DNA from: Candidatus Shikimatogenerans bostrichidophilus
Lineage (GTDB): Bacteria > Bacteroidota > Bacteroidia > Flavobacteriales > Blattabacteriaceae
Assembly (NCBI GenBank): GCA_029851265.1
Contig: CP099827.1
Span: forward strand, 47,107-111,106
Reading direction: 5' to 3'
Length of the DNA: 64,000 nt
Shown: positions 1 through 10,117 of the stretch, piece after piece
Position numbering within the stretch: the stretch's first letter is position 1
How the letters are laid out: the number at the start of each line of letters is the position of its first letter
The notes under the pieces: generated by a model
What the model was told of the DNA's origin: nothing
The model's input: the letters and a program-made list of their open reading frames with translations, nothing else
Database searches by the model: none
Program-made: the position numbers and the translations under genes

Positions 1-184
1 AAATGGTAAAATTAAAGTTATGTGTAAAATAAGATATAATGTAAATATGGCAAAAGCTTTATTACATTTTTTAAAATTAGGGGTATTAGTAGAATTTTAT
101 AAACGACAATTTGCTGTTACTCCAGGTCAATTTATTGTTTGGTATATAAAATGTGAAGTTATTGGGTCAGGAATAATAGATTAA
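1..184 (+). CDS. mnmA: tRNA-specific 2-thiouridylase MnmA, C-terminal fragment (5' end outside window)
   Basis: The window opens inside this gene. The frame beginning at base 2 gives about 60 residues ending in TAA at 182-184. They carry the MnmA C-terminal signature: VTPGQ followed by a hydrophobic strand (FIVWY) and a G-S-G-I-I end, matching the family's VTPGQ...GGGII. MnmA inserts sulfur at C2 of U34 in Lys, Glu and Gln tRNAs. With mnmE and mnmG also present in this window, the xm5s2U34 modification route looks retained. The catalytic part lies upstream and cannot be judged. Confidence 0.8.
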   Translation, partial: NGKIKVMCKIRYNVNMAKALLHFLKLGVLVEFYKRQFAVTPGQFIVWYIKCEVIGSGIID

Positions 185-214
185 AATATCAATTTAATAA
201 ATGTGTAGGTAAGT

Positions 215-1126
215 ATGATAAAAAAAATAAATATAAATAATTGTTACATAATTTTTGTTAATAAGTTAATTAAAGTTTATAATTTTAATGAAATATACAA
301 ATTATTTTTTATTTTATTTTCTCATATTCTAAAATGTAATATAAATGATATATATTATTTTATTTTAAAAAATAAAAAAATTAATATTAAAGAATATAAT
401 TTTTTTATTTATGCTATATATAAATTAATATATAAATATCCTATACAATATATAATAAAATATACTTATTTTAAGTGTACAAAAATATTTTTAAATAAAA
501 ATATTTTTATACCTAGACAAGAAACTGAAGAGTTAGTTAATTTAATAATTAAAGATAATATTAAAATAAATAAAATTAAAAAATTAAATATTTTAGATAT
601 ATGTACTGGTAGTGGATGTATATCAATATATATAAAAAAAAAATTATATAATTGTAATATTTTTTGTTTAGATTATTCTAATAAAATAATATTAAATGCT
701 AAAAAAAATTTTTTGTATAATAAAATAAACAAAAATACTTTTTTTTATAAATTTAATATTTTAAGTAATAAAAAAAGTTATAAAAATTTTTTTAAAAAAT
801 TACCATTTTTTGATATAATTGTTAGTAATCCACCATATATTTCTTATAAAAAATATTATAAATATATTAATAAAAATATAGTATATGAGCCCTATAAATC
901 TATTTTTGTATTATATGATGATGAAATAATTTTTTATAAACAAATAATGTTTAATTTTTATAAAAAAAAAATTAAAAAACATGGAGTTATATATTTTGAA
1001 ATATCAAATAATATAAAAGATAAAATTTTTATTTTTATAAAAAAATATTTTTTTTATGATATTATAAGTTTTAAAAAAGATATTAACAATAAATATAGAA
1101 TATTAAAGATTATTAAAAATAAATAA
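215..1126 (+). CDS. prmC: Release factor glutamine methyltransferase PrmC (HemK)
   Basis: PrmC methylates the Gln of the GGQ motif in peptide release factors RF1 and RF2, both encoded here (prfA, prfB). The protein has 303 residues, close to the usual 280-300. A divergent N-terminal domain is followed by a Rossmann methyltransferase fold. The SAM-binding motif is D128-I-C-T-G-S-G-C135, and the diagnostic NPPY tetrapeptide is at residues 205-208. Its stop codon TAA shares its last base with the ligA start (TAATG), so the two are likely co-transcribed with truA. Confidence 0.95.
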   Translation: MIKKININNCYIIFVNKLIKVYNFNEIYKLFFILFSHILKCNINDIYYFILKNKKINIKEYNFFIYAIYKLIYKYPIQYIIKYTYFKCTKIFLNKNIFIPRQETEELVNLIIKDNIKINKIKKLNILDICTGSGCISIYIKKKLYNCNIFCLDYSNKIILNAKKNFLYNKINKNTFFYKFNILSNKKSYKNFFKKLPFFDIIVSNPPYISYKKYYKYINKNIVYEPYKSIFVLYDDEIIFYKQIMFNFYKKKIKKHGVIYFEISNNIKDKIFIFIKKYFFYDIISFKKDINNKYRILKIIKNK

Positions 1127-2865
1127 TGAATAAAAAAATAAAAAAAAAAATAATTAATTTATCTAATTATATTAATTATCATAATTATAGATATTACATT
1201 TTAAATAAACCTATAATTTCAAATTACGAATTTGATAAAAAATTAAATAAATTAATAAAATTAGAAAAAAAATATAAATTTTATTTTAAAAATTCTCCTA
1301 CTAAAAGTTTAAATAATAGTATATTAACTACAAATAAAAATTTTAAAATAATTAAACATTATTATAAAATGTATTCTATAAATAATGTATATAATAAAAA
1401 AAATTTTATAATATGGAAAAAAAATATAGATAAAAAAATAGGAAAAAAAAAATATTATATATGTGAATTAAAATATGATGGTATTGCTATTAGTATAATA
1501 TATAAATATGGTAAATTAAATAATGCTATAACTAGAGGTGACGGTAAATACGGTAATGTAGTTATTAAAAATATTTTAAATATAAAAAATATACCCAAAT
1601 ACATAAAAAAAATAAAAAATATAAAAATTTTTGATATAAAAGGTGAAATTGTTTTTTCTAAAAAAAATTTTTTTATTTTAAATAAAAAAAGAATTAAAGA
1701 TTATAAAAAAAAATTTTCTAATGAAAGAAGTGCTGCTAATGGTATAATTCATAGTTATAAAAATGATATATTTTATAAAAAAAAATTAGAATTTATACCA
1801 TATTTTACATATACTAATGATACTAGTATAAAAATAAATAATCAGTTTAAATCTATTAAATTTTTAGAAAAATTTATTTTTAAATTTCAAAAAAAATCTT
1901 ATTTATTATGTAAAAGTAGTAAATCTATTATATCTTTTATAGATTATTGGGAAAAAAATATATTTAAAAGTAAATATCCAATAGACGGTATAGTTATTAA
2001 AATAAATGATTTAAATATAAAAAAAAGGTTAAAATATAATAATATTTTTCATAAATGGTGTATAGCGTATAAATTTAAAGATAAAGAATATATTACTAAA
2101 TTAATAAATGTAAATTTTTATATAGGTAAAAGTGGAATTATTGTCCCAGTAATTAATTTTAATCCTATTATAATTAATGGTACTATTGTAAAAAGAGCTT
2201 CTTTATATAATAGTAATATTTTTAATAGTTATAATTTATCTATAAATGATAAAATAGTAATTAAAAAATCAGGAAATATAATACCTAAAATTATAAAAAA
2301 TATTAATTATAAAAAAAAAAAAAATTATAAATATATTTATTTTCCTTTATATTGTCCTTGTTGTAATAAAATTTTAAAAAAAAAAAATAATAAATTGTTT
2401 TGTTATAATGAAGATAAATGTAAATCACAAAAAATAGAAAAAATAAAACATTTTATAAGTAAATATGCTATGAATATAAAAATAAAAAAAAAAATTATTA
2501 AAAAATTATTTTTATATAAAATAATAAATGATATAACTGATTTATATAATTTAAAAATTAATGATTTTTTAAATTTTAAACTTTCTTATAAAGAATCTAA
2601 TATAATTATTAATGAAATAGAAAATTCTAAAAAAAAAAAAATTTCTAATATTTTATTTTCTTTATGTATACCTAATATTGGTAAATATATATCTAATAAA
2701 ATAGAAAAAAAATATAATAATTTATATGATTTATTAAATGATATTAAAAAAAAAAAAATTAAAAACTTTGGTATTACAACAATAAATAATATAAAAAAAT
2801 TTTTTAAAAAAAAAAAAAATATTATTATAATTAAAAAATTAATAAAATTTGGTATTAAAATATGA
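1126..2865 (+). CDS. ligA: NAD-dependent DNA ligase LigA, lacking the BRCT domain
   Basis: LigA seals nicks with 5'-phosphate and 3'-OH ends using NAD+. The protein has 579 residues against about 670 in E. coli. The NAD-binding Ia region at the N-terminus is present, and the adenylation lysine is K116 in ELK-YDG. The OB fold and a four-Cys zinc finger starting at C410 follow, then helix-hairpin-helix repeats. The sequence stops right after the HhH domain (ends LIKFGIKI), so the C-terminal BRCT domain is absent. The stop codon TGA overlaps the truA start as ATGA. Confidence 0.95.
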   Translation: MNKKIKKKIINLSNYINYHNYRYYILNKPIISNYEFDKKLNKLIKLEKKYKFYFKNSPTKSLNNSILTTNKNFKIIKHYYKMYSINNVYNKKNFIIWKKNIDKKIGKKKYYICELKYDGIAISIIYKYGKLNNAITRGDGKYGNVVIKNILNIKNIPKYIKKIKNIKIFDIKGEIVFSKKNFFILNKKRIKDYKKKFSNERSAANGIIHSYKNDIFYKKKLEFIPYFTYTNDTSIKINNQFKSIKFLEKFIFKFQKKSYLLCKSSKSIISFIDYWEKNIFKSKYPIDGIVIKINDLNIKKRLKYNNIFHKWCIAYKFKDKEYITKLINVNFYIGKSGIIVPVINFNPIIINGTIVKRASLYNSNIFNSYNLSINDKIVIKKSGNIIPKIIKNINYKKKKNYKYIYFPLYCPCCNKILKKKNNKLFCYNEDKCKSQKIEKIKHFISKYAMNIKIKKKIIKKLFLYKIINDITDLYNLKINDFLNFKLSYKESNIIINEIENSKKKKISNILFSLCIPNIGKYISNKIEKKYNNLYDLLNDIKKKKIKNFGITTINNIKKFFKKKKNIIIIKKLIKFGIKI

Positions 2866-3611
2866 GATATTTTATAAAATTATCTTATAATGGTTATTTT
2901 TATAATGGATGGCAAAAACAACAAAATAATAATATTACTATAGAAGAAGAAATAGAAAATAAAATATCAATTATTTTAAATAAAAAAATTAATATTATAG
3001 GAGCTAGTAGAACAGATAGTGGTGTACATGCAAACATTAATTTTGCACATTTTGATTATAAAAATTTTATAAATAAAAAAACATTTATATATAAAATAAA
3101 TTTATTAATTTCTAAAAATATAAAAATACATAAAATTTATAAAGTTAAAGATAATTTTCATGCTAGATATAGTGCTATTAATAGAACATATAAATATATA
3201 ATTTCTTATGATAAAAATCCATTTTATAAAAATTTGTATTGGTATTGGCCTAAAAAAAACAAACTAAATATAGATTTAATGAATAAAGCAGTTAATATAA
3301 TAATTAATTTAAAAGATTTTTTTTTATTTTCAAAAAAAGAAAAACAAAAAAAAAATTATAATTGTAATATATATTATGCATATTGGAAACAGGTTAATAA
3401 TATAATTTTTTTTTTTATTAAATCAAATAGATTTTTAAGAAAAATGGTTAGATTAATTATTTCAATTTGTATAGAAATAGGGTTAAAAAAAATTTATATA
3501 TATGATTTAATTTATAAAATTAAAAAAAATAAAATATCATATAATATTAATGTACCACCATATGGTCTTTATTTAAATAAAATTAAATATGATAAAAATA
3601 TTTATTTATAA
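2862..3611 (+). CDS. truA: tRNA pseudouridine(38-40) synthase TruA
   Basis: TruA isomerises uridines 38-40 in the tRNA anticodon stem-loop to pseudouridine. The length (249 residues) is typical. The catalytic Asp is D52 in the motif GASRTDSGVHA. Downstream are the family's FHARYSA segment and the RFLRKMVR segment near residue 190. The start overlaps the ligA stop by four bases (ATGA). The 3' end overlaps the convergent rpmF by six bases. Confidence 0.95.
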   Translation: MRYFIKLSYNGYFYNGWQKQQNNNITIEEEIENKISIILNKKINIIGASRTDSGVHANINFAHFDYKNFINKKTFIYKINLLISKNIKIHKIYKVKDNFHARYSAINRTYKYIISYDKNPFYKNLYWYWPKKNKLNIDLMNKAVNIIINLKDFFLFSKKEKQKKNYNCNIYYAYWKQVNNIIFFFIKSNRFLRKMVRLIISICIEIGLKKIYIYDLIYKIKKNKISYNINVPPYGLYLNKIKYDKNIYL

Positions 3612-3803
3612 TATTTTTTTTATTTTTTTATCTTTATAATAATATATAATTTCATTATTATTTTTTGTAATTTTTACATTATGATATATTTGATATATAT
3701 TATATTTTTTATTATAAAATAATACAGGTAGTAAATTTTTTTTATTTTTTGATCTTCTTTTTTTTTTTTTTGATATTGATGTTTTTTTTTTAGGATGTGC
3801 CAT
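3606..3803 (-). CDS. rpmF: 50S ribosomal protein L32 (cysteine-free form)
   Basis: This 65-residue basic protein begins MAHPKKKTSISKKKKRRSKNK, the L32 N-terminal signature (MAHPKRR.S..RR..RR). The zinc-binding cysteines of the Cys-plus paralogue are absent, so this is a zinc-independent form. The upstream neighbour on the same strand is the DUF177 protein, the classic rpmF partner in bacteria. The 3' end overlaps convergent truA. Confidence 0.93.
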   Translation of the reverse strand: MAHPKKKTSISKKKKRRSKNKKNLLPVLFYNKKYNIYQIYHNVKITKNNNEIIYYYKDKKIKKIL

Positions 3804-3851
3804 TATTTAAAATTTATTTATTATTAATATAATAAATAATATTTTTTATTT

Positions 3852-4268
3852 TTAATATATTATTTTTTTTATTTTAGGATCTATTTTTTTTAATGGTAAC
3901 ATTAACATAATACTTTCATATATATATTGAGATATATTTATTTTTCTATAGTTAAATGGTAATATTAAATAATTATCATTTTCTTCATTTTTATTTTTAC
4001 CAAAAATTATATTTAATTTTTTTTTTTTATTTATTTTAAATATAAATTTATTATATGTAATATCACAAATTAATGTTATTACACCTATAAAATTAAACTT
4101 AAATATAAAAATATTATTTATATTTTTTTTTTCAAAAAAAATATTTATTTTAGGGTTTAAAAAATCTTCTTCATTATAAATAAATAATTTAAAAAATTTT
4201 TTATTTATATAAAATTTAATTTTTTCATTATTTGATAATAATGAAATATTATATATATTTTTATTCAT
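3852..4268 (-). CDS. DUF177 (YceD family) protein
   Basis: This 138-residue protein precedes rpmF, as DUF177 genes do across bacteria. YceD is associated with 23S rRNA accumulation in some species. Recognisable parts are a central conserved CD segment in place of the usual C-x-R-C stretch, and the C-terminal block INISQYIYESIMLMLPLK. That block matches the Bacteroidota form (I.QYIYEFI.LS.P). The second conserved Cys appears to be lost. The molecular activity is not established. Confidence 0.8.
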   Translation of the reverse strand: MNKNIYNISLLSNNEKIKFYINKKFFKLFIYNEEDFLNPKINIFFEKKNINNIFIFKFNFIGVITLICDITYNKFIFKINKKKKLNIIFGKNKNEENDNYLILPFNYRKINISQYIYESIMLMLPLKKIDPKIKKIIY

Positions 4269-4272
4269 TTTT

Positions 4273-5199
4273 TTATAAATAATTTAATAAGTATTTTTCT
4301 ACTTCTAATGCTGACATACATCCTGATCCAGCTGAAGTTATAGCCTGTCTATATTTATTATCTTGAACATCACCAGCAGCAAATATTCCTGGTTTATTTG
4401 TTTTAGTAGATTTATAATCAGTAATTATATATCCTTTTTTATCCATTTTAATTTGATTTTTAAAAATTAATGTATTAGGATAATAACCTATAGCAATAAA
4501 TACTCCAGAAATTTTTTTTTTTTTTATATTATTATTATTTAATAAATTTATATATTTTAATTTTTTATTTCCTATAAATTTACTAATTGTAGTATTAAAT
4601 AATATTTTTATATTTTTAATTTTATATATTTTTTTTTGTAAATATTTTGAAGCTTTAAATCTATTTTTTCTTACTATTAAATATATTATTTTACATATTC
4701 TAGATAAAAATATAGATTCTTCTAATGCTGTATTTCCTCCTCCTATAACAGCAACATTTTTTTTTTTAAATATCATACCATCACATGTAGCACAATATGA
4801 AATACCAAAACCTAAAAATTTTTTTTCATTTTTAATTTTTAGATTTTTTGGTAAAGATCCTGTAGCTATAATTACACTTTTAGTAATTATTTTTTCATTT
4901 TTATTAGTATATAAAATATGTTTTTTTTTATTTGAAAATAAAACTTTTAATATTTTATTATTTTTAACTATAGTTCCAAATTTTATAGCTTGTTTATACA
5001 TTTCATTCATTAAATTAATTCCTAATATACCTTTTGAAAAACCAGGATAATTTTCTACTATAGTAGTATTTATTAATTGTCCACCTGGAATATCTCCAGT
5101 ATATATATAATGTTTAATATTAGATCTACCTAAATATATAGCCGCAGAATATCCAGCTGGTCCAGATCCTATTATTACGCAGTCTATAACATTTTCCAT
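4273..5199 (-). CDS. trxB: Thioredoxin-disulfide reductase
   Basis: TrxB transfers electrons from NADPH through FAD to thioredoxin in the cytoplasm. The length (308 residues) is standard. The FAD-binding motif G11-S-G-P-A-G16 sits at the N-terminus and the redox-active pair is C136-A-T-C139. The NADPH-binding motif GGGNTALEE follows, and the C-terminal FAD contact is GIFAAGDV. All key residues are present. It is divergent from rho across 75 bp. Thioredoxin itself is not in this window. Confidence 0.96.
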   Translation of the reverse strand: MENVIDCVIIGSGPAGYSAAIYLGRSNIKHYIYTGDIPGGQLINTTIVENYPGFSKGILGINLMNEMYKQAIKFGTIVKNNKILKVLFSNKKKHILYTNKNEKIITKSVIIATGSLPKNLKIKNEKKFLGFGISYCATCDGMIFKKKNVAVIGGGNTALEESIFLSRICKIIYLIVRKNRFKASKYLQKKIYKIKNIKILFNTTISKFIGNKKLKYINLLNNNNIKKKKISGVFIAIGYYPNTLIFKNQIKMDKKGYIITDYKSTKTNKPGIFAAGDVQDNKYRQAITSAGSGCMSALEVEKYLLNYL

Positions 5200-5274
5200 A
5201 AAAAAATAAATATTTAATTAATTATAATAAAATATTATTTATTATATAATAAATATTAAAAATTTTTAATTTAA

Positions 5275-6540
5275 ATGTTAAATTATAATAAATTAAAAAA
5301 TCAAAAAATACATGATTTATATAAAATAGCTAAAAAACTAAATATAAAAAAATATACTACTTATAAAAAAAAAGATCTAATAAAAAATATAATTTTAGAA
5401 AAAAAAAATAAAGATAATAATGATTTTGATGGAGTAATAATAAGTGAAGGAGTTTTAGAAATAATACCTGATAATTATGGATTTTTAAGATCTTCTGATT
5501 TTAATTATATTACTTCTCCTGATGATATTTATGTATCTCAATCTCAAATAAGATTATTTGGTATGAAAAATGGTGATACAATAAAAGGAGAAATAAGACC
5601 TCCTAAAAATGGAGAAAAATACTTTCCATTAGTTAAAGTTATAGAAATAAATGGTATATCCCCATCTAACACAATTGATAGATTTTCATTTGAACATTTA
5701 ATACCTCTTTTTCCTAATGAAAAATTTAATTTATCAGGTAAAGAATGTTCAATATCAACTAGAATAATAGATTTATTTTCTCCAATTGGTAAAGGACAAC
5801 GCGCATTATTTGTAGCTCCTCCTAAAGCTGGTAAAACTAATTTAGTAAAAGATTGTGCTAATTGTATAGATAAAAATCATCCAGAAGTTTATCAAATTAT
5901 TTTGTTAATAGATGAAAGACCAGAAGAAGTAACAGATATGAAAAGAAGTGTTAATGGTGAGGTAATATCATCTACCTTTGATGAAAATCCAGAAAAACAT
6001 GTAAAAGTAGCTAATATAGTATTAAATAAATCTATGAGAATGGTAGAATGTGGTCATGATGTTGTTATTTTATTAGATTCTATTACTAGATTAGCTAGAG
6101 CTTATAATACTATTACACCTACTTCAGGAAGGATTTTATCTGGAGGTATAGATTCTAAGGCTTTACAAAAACCTAAAAGATTTTTTGGTTCTGCTAGAAA
6201 TATAGAAAATGGTGGATCTTTAACAATAATAGCAACAGCTATGATAGAAACAGGTTCAAAAATGGATGAAGTAATATTTGAAGAATTTAAAGGTACAGGA
6301 AATATGGAAATACAATTAAGTAGAAAAATAGCAAATAAAAGAATTTATCCAGCTATAGATTTAATTTCTTCTAGTACTAGAAGAGATGAATTATTATTAG
6401 ATAAATATACTTTACAAAAAATGTCAATTTTAAGAAAGTATATATCAGATATGAATTCTATAGATGCTATAGAACTTATTATAGATAAAATATCTAAGAC
6501 TAGAAATAATAAAGAATTTTTAGAATCAATAAATAAATAA
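5275..6540 (+). CDS. rho: Transcription termination factor Rho
   Basis: Rho is a hexameric RNA-dependent ATPase that terminates transcription. It has 421 residues, close to E. coli length, without the long N-terminal insertion seen in many Bacteroidota. The N-terminal Rho domain and cold-shock-like RNA-binding fold ([11 protein letters not shown]) are followed by the ATPase core. The P-loop is P183-K-A-G-K-T-N189, then [20 protein letters not shown] (Walker B) and the Q/R-loop region [21 protein letters not shown]. This is one of the best conserved proteins of the window, so Rho is probably essential here. Confidence 0.97.
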   Translation: MLNYNKLKNQKIHDLYKIAKKLNIKKYTTYKKKDLIKNIILEKKNKDNNDFDGVIISEGVLEIIPDNYGFLRSSDFNYITSPDDIYVSQSQIRLFGMKNGDTIKGEIRPPKNGEKYFPLVKVIEINGISPSNTIDRFSFEHLIPLFPNEKFNLSGKECSISTRIIDLFSPIGKGQRALFVAPPKAGKTNLVKDCANCIDKNHPEVYQIILLIDERPEEVTDMKRSVNGEVISSTFDENPEKHVKVANIVLNKSMRMVECGHDVVILLDSITRLARAYNTITPTSGRILSGGIDSKALQKPKRFFGSARNIENGGSLTIIATAMIETGSKMDEVIFEEFKGTGNMEIQLSRKIANKRIYPAIDLISSSTRRDELLLDKYTLQKMSILRKYISDMNSIDAIELIIDKISKTRNNKEFLESINK

Positions 6541-6547
6541 AATAAAT

Positions 6548-8014
6548 TTATTTCATTTGAGGAAATAATATTACTTCTTGAATATTATCATTATTAGTTA
6601 ATAAAGCAATTAATCTATCTATACCTATACCTATACCTACAGTAGGAGGCATACCTATTTTTAATGATTTTATAAAATCTTTATCTATTTTATTTTTATT
6701 TTGTTTTTTAAATCTTTTTAATTGTTCTATTGGATCATTTAATTCTGAATATGCATTAGCTATTTCTATACCATTAATATATAATTCAAATCTTTCAGTT
6801 AATTTTTTATATTTTATATTTTTTTTAGCTAATGGACTCATATAAATTGGATAATCTGTAATAAAAACAGGATAGAAAATATTTTTTTTGCAAAAATTAT
6901 TAAAAATATTATCTATTATTTTTTCTTTTTTTTTTATATTAATATCTATTTTAAATTTTTTACATATATTAATTAATTTTTTTAAAGATGTATTTTCATT
7001 AATATTTAATTTTGTTTTTTCATTTATATAATCAAATAATTTAATTTTTTTTATTTTTTTTGTAAAATCTATTGTTTTATTATTTATTTTAATTTTACAT
7101 TTATTAAACGTTTTTTTACAAATATATATTAATAATTTTTGAAAAAAATTCATCATCCATATGTGATTTTTATATGATACATAAAATTCTAAAATAGTAA
7201 ATTCTGGATTATGATTTTTATCTATACTTTCATTTCTAAAATTTCTAGAAAATTCATAAACTCCTTTAAATCCTCCTACAATTAATCTTTTTAAATATAA
7301 TTCATTAGATATTCTTAAATATAATTTTTTTTTAAATTTATTATGATAAGTAATAAAAGGTTTAGCATTTGCTCCTCCTGGTATATTTTGTAATATAGGT
7401 GTATCTACTTCAGTATATTTATAACTATTTAAAAATTTTCTAATATTATTTATTATTATTGATCTTATTAAAAAAATTTTTTTTATTTTATCATTTACTA
7501 TAAGATCAATATATCTCATTCTATATCTTTTTTCTTTATTTTTAAATTCATAATATATTTTTTTATTTTTTATTTTAACATTAGGTATTGGATAAATACA
7601 TTTTGATAATAAAATAATTTTTTTTATTAATATAGTATATTCTTTTAATTTAGTAATAAATAAATTACCACTTATCCATATAATATCTCCTATATCTAAA
7701 TATTTTTTAAATAAAAATATATAATATTTATTATTTTTATATATTTTTTCAATATAATTAATATTATAATATAATTGTATTTTATTATTACTATAATCTT
7801 TTATATCTATAAAAGAAGATTTACTCATATTTCTTATATTAAATATTCTACCAGATATATATATTTTTTTTTTTTTTTTTATTATTTTAATTTTATCATA
7901 TAATAATTTTTTTATATTATAATTTATTTTATATTTTTTTGAAGGATATGGATTAATACCTAATAATTTAATTTTTTTTAATTTTTGTATTCTAATTTTT
8001 TCTTGTTCTGACAT
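6548..8014 (-). CDS. lysS: Lysine--tRNA ligase (class II)
   Basis: LysS charges tRNA-Lys. It has 488 residues, typical of class II LysRS. The N-terminal OB-fold anticodon-binding domain is recognisable around residues 50-150. Class II motif 2 is the FRNESIDKNHNPEFT segment, and motif 3 is GIGIGIDRLIALL near the C-terminus. The gene ends a few bases from convergent rho and is divergent from rnpA. Confidence 0.96.
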   Translation of the reverse strand: MSEQEKIRIQKLKKIKLLGINPYPSKKYKINYNIKKLLYDKIKIIKKKKKIYISGRIFNIRNMSKSSFIDIKDYSNNKIQLYYNINYIEKIYKNNKYYIFLFKKYLDIGDIIWISGNLFITKLKEYTILIKKIILLSKCIYPIPNVKIKNKKIYYEFKNKEKRYRMRYIDLIVNDKIKKIFLIRSIIINNIRKFLNSYKYTEVDTPILQNIPGGANAKPFITYHNKFKKKLYLRISNELYLKRLIVGGFKGVYEFSRNFRNESIDKNHNPEFTILEFYVSYKNHIWMMNFFQKLLIYICKKTFNKCKIKINNKTIDFTKKIKKIKLFDYINEKTKLNINENTSLKKLINICKKFKIDINIKKKEKIIDNIFNNFCKKNIFYPVFITDYPIYMSPLAKKNIKYKKLTERFELYINGIEIANAYSELNDPIEQLKRFKKQNKNKIDKDFIKSLKIGMPPTVGIGIGIDRLIALLTNNDNIQEVILFPQMK

Positions 8015-8093
8015 ATTTTACCTAACAAATTTTTACTACTTTTTTAAATATTTAATATATATTTATATTTTTTTATTTAATAAATAAAATACA

Positions 8094-8477
8094 ATGTTTT
8101 TTAAAAAACAAAAAAAAATAAAAAAAAAAGAAATAAAATTAGTTTTAAAAAAAGGTAATATATTATATAATAATTATATTAAAACAATATATAAACAAAA
8201 TAATAAATTGTTAAATAATAAAATTACTATAATAGTACCAAAAAAAAATATAAAAAAATCTGTTAAAAGAAATAAAATTAAAAGAAGAATTAGAAATTCA
8301 TATAAAAACAATGAATTAATTTTAAATAAAAAAAAATTTTATTTTATTATATTTTTATACATTAATAAAAATGTAATAGATTTTAAAAATTTAAATAAAA
8401 ATATTATAAAAATTCTTATATATATAAATTTAAATATAAAAAATGAAAAAAAAATATTTAGTAGTAGGATTAGGTAA
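8094..8477 (+). CDS. rnpA: Ribonuclease P protein component
   Basis: RnpA is the protein subunit of RNase P, which matures tRNA 5' ends with the RNA subunit (rnpB at about 34472). The protein is Lys-rich, 127 residues. The RNR signature is the KRNKIKRRIRNSY segment around residues 61-73. The 3' end overlaps the pth start by 35 bases in another frame, so the last residues are dictated partly by pth. Confidence 0.9.
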   Translation: MFFKKQKKIKKKEIKLVLKKGNILYNNYIKTIYKQNNKLLNNKITIIVPKKNIKKSVKRNKIKRRIRNSYKNNELILNKKKFYFIIFLYINKNVIDFKNLNKNIIKILIYINLNIKNEKKIFSSRIR

Positions 8478-8976
8478 TCCAGATAAAAAATTTGAATATA
8501 CAAGACATAATATAGGAAATTTAATAATAAAACAATTAATATTAAAAACCAAAACAAAACTTTATTTAAATAATAAATTTGGTAGTATATATATTATATA
8601 TAATAATTATATTAAATTAATTTTATTATTATCTAATTTTTATATGAATAATATAGGATTATCAGTAAAATATTTTTTAAAAAAATATAAATTAAAATCA
8701 AAAAATTTAATAGTTTTATCTGATGATATATATATAAAATTTGGTAAAATTAAATTAAAAAAAAATAGTGGATCAGGAGGACATAATGGGTTAAAAAGTA
8801 TAAATAATATATTAAAAACTAAAAAATATATTAAAATTAAAATAGGTATTGGACATGATTTTAAATATGGTAATCAAAATAAATATGTTTTAAATATAAT
8901 GAATAAAAAAGAATTAAATTATATATATAATAATATATATATATCAATTTATAATATAATTTTAAATTTAAAATAA
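8443..8976 (+). CDS. pth: Peptidyl-tRNA hydrolase
   Basis: Pth cleaves peptidyl-tRNAs released prematurely from ribosomes. Its length is 177 residues, slightly short of the usual 190. The start is fixed by the family N-terminus LVVGLGNPDKKFEYTRHN, with catalytic H22. The active-site Asp region is LSDDIYIKFGKIKLKKNSG, followed by the SGGHNGLKSI signature. It overlaps rnpA upstream and ends two bases from the convergent prfA. Confidence 0.95.
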   Translation: MKKKYLVVGLGNPDKKFEYTRHNIGNLIIKQLILKTKTKLYLNNKFGSIYIIYNNYIKLILLLSNFYMNNIGLSVKYFLKKYKLKSKNLIVLSDDIYIKFGKIKLKKNSGSGGHNGLKSINNILKTKKYIKIKIGIGHDFKYGNQNKYVLNIMNKKELNYIYNNIYISIYNIILNLK

Positions 8977-8978
8977 TT

Positions 8979-10049
8979 TTATTTTTTTTTATTTAAATAA
9001 TAATTTAATTTTTTTATTATTTTATCTATTTCACCATTCATAACTTTATCTAAGTTATATAAAGATAAATTAATTCTATGATCAGTAACTCTATTTTGTG
9101 GATAATTATAAGTTCTTATTTTTTTTGATCTATCACCAGTAGATATTAAAATTTTTCTTTTTCCTTCTATATCTTTTTTTTTTTTTAAAATATTATATTG
9201 ATATATTTTAGATCTTAAAACTGTAATAGCTTTTTCATAATTTTTATGTTGAGATCTTTCTTCTTGACATTCAACAGTTATATTAGTTGGTATATGTATT
9301 AATCTTACTGCAGATTCTGTTTTATTAACATGTTGTCCACCTGCTCCACTTGATCTAAATGTATATCTTTTTATATCTGTGCTTTTAATATTAACATATA
9401 TTTTATCTATTTTAGGTAAAACAGCTACAGTAATAGCTGAAGTATGTAATCTACCTTGTGTTTCAGTTTTAGGTATTCTTTGTACTCTATGTACTCCAGA
9501 TTCATATTTTAATTTATTATATATTCCCTTTTTTTTTATATAAAAAATAACTTCTCTATATCCAGATTGACTTTTATTAGTATTTAATATTTCATATTGT
9601 ATTTTTTTTTTTTTAAAATACATAATATACATTCTAAATATATCTTTTACAAATATACATGCCTCATTACCTCCTGTACCAGAACGTATTTCTAAAATTG
9701 CATCATTATAATTTTTTTTTTTGTGTTTGTTAATTAATTTAATTTTTTTAACTATTTTTTTTTTTATAATATTTATTTTATTTTTAATATTATTTATATC
9801 ATTTTGAATTTCTAAAAAAAAATTATCTTTGTTTTTTATATTATTATATAATAATTTTAATTCTATTAAATATTTATTTTGTTTTTTATATAAACTATAT
9901 TTATTTAAAATATAACTAATATATTTATATATTTTATAATTATATTTTTTTTTAAAATATGTTTTTTTTCCTATAATAAAATTATATATATATTTATATT
10001 TTTTTTTAATTTTTTTTATTTTTTTAGTTAAACTTTTAATTTGTTTCAT
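8979..10049 (-). CDS. prfA: Peptide chain release factor 1
   Basis: RF1 reads UAA and UAG. The protein has 356 residues, normal length. The stop-codon tripeptide region is PKT (PxT type) in RIPKTETQGR, and the catalytic GGQ lies in SSGAGGQHVNKTESAVR. Nearly all genes of this window end in TAA, so RF1 carries most of the termination load. The gene is divergent from pheS across a 178-bp gap that holds a perfect tandem duplication. Confidence 0.97.
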   Translation of the reverse strand: MKQIKSLTKKIKKIKKKYKYIYNFIIGKKTYFKKKYNYKIYKYISYILNKYSLYKKQNKYLIELKLLYNNIKNKDNFFLEIQNDINNIKNKINIIKKKIVKKIKLINKHKKKNYNDAILEIRSGTGGNEACIFVKDIFRMYIMYFKKKKIQYEILNTNKSQSGYREVIFYIKKKGIYNKLKYESGVHRVQRIPKTETQGRLHTSAITVAVLPKIDKIYVNIKSTDIKRYTFRSSGAGGQHVNKTESAVRLIHIPTNITVECQEERSQHKNYEKAITVLRSKIYQYNILKKKKDIEGKRKILISTGDRSKKIRTYNYPQNRVTDHRINLSLYNLDKVMNGEIDKIIKKLNYYLNKKK

Positions 10050-10117
10050 AAAAAATATTTTTTAATAAGTTAACTACAAAAGTTATTAATATTATAAAAA
10101 AAAAATTTATAACTAAA

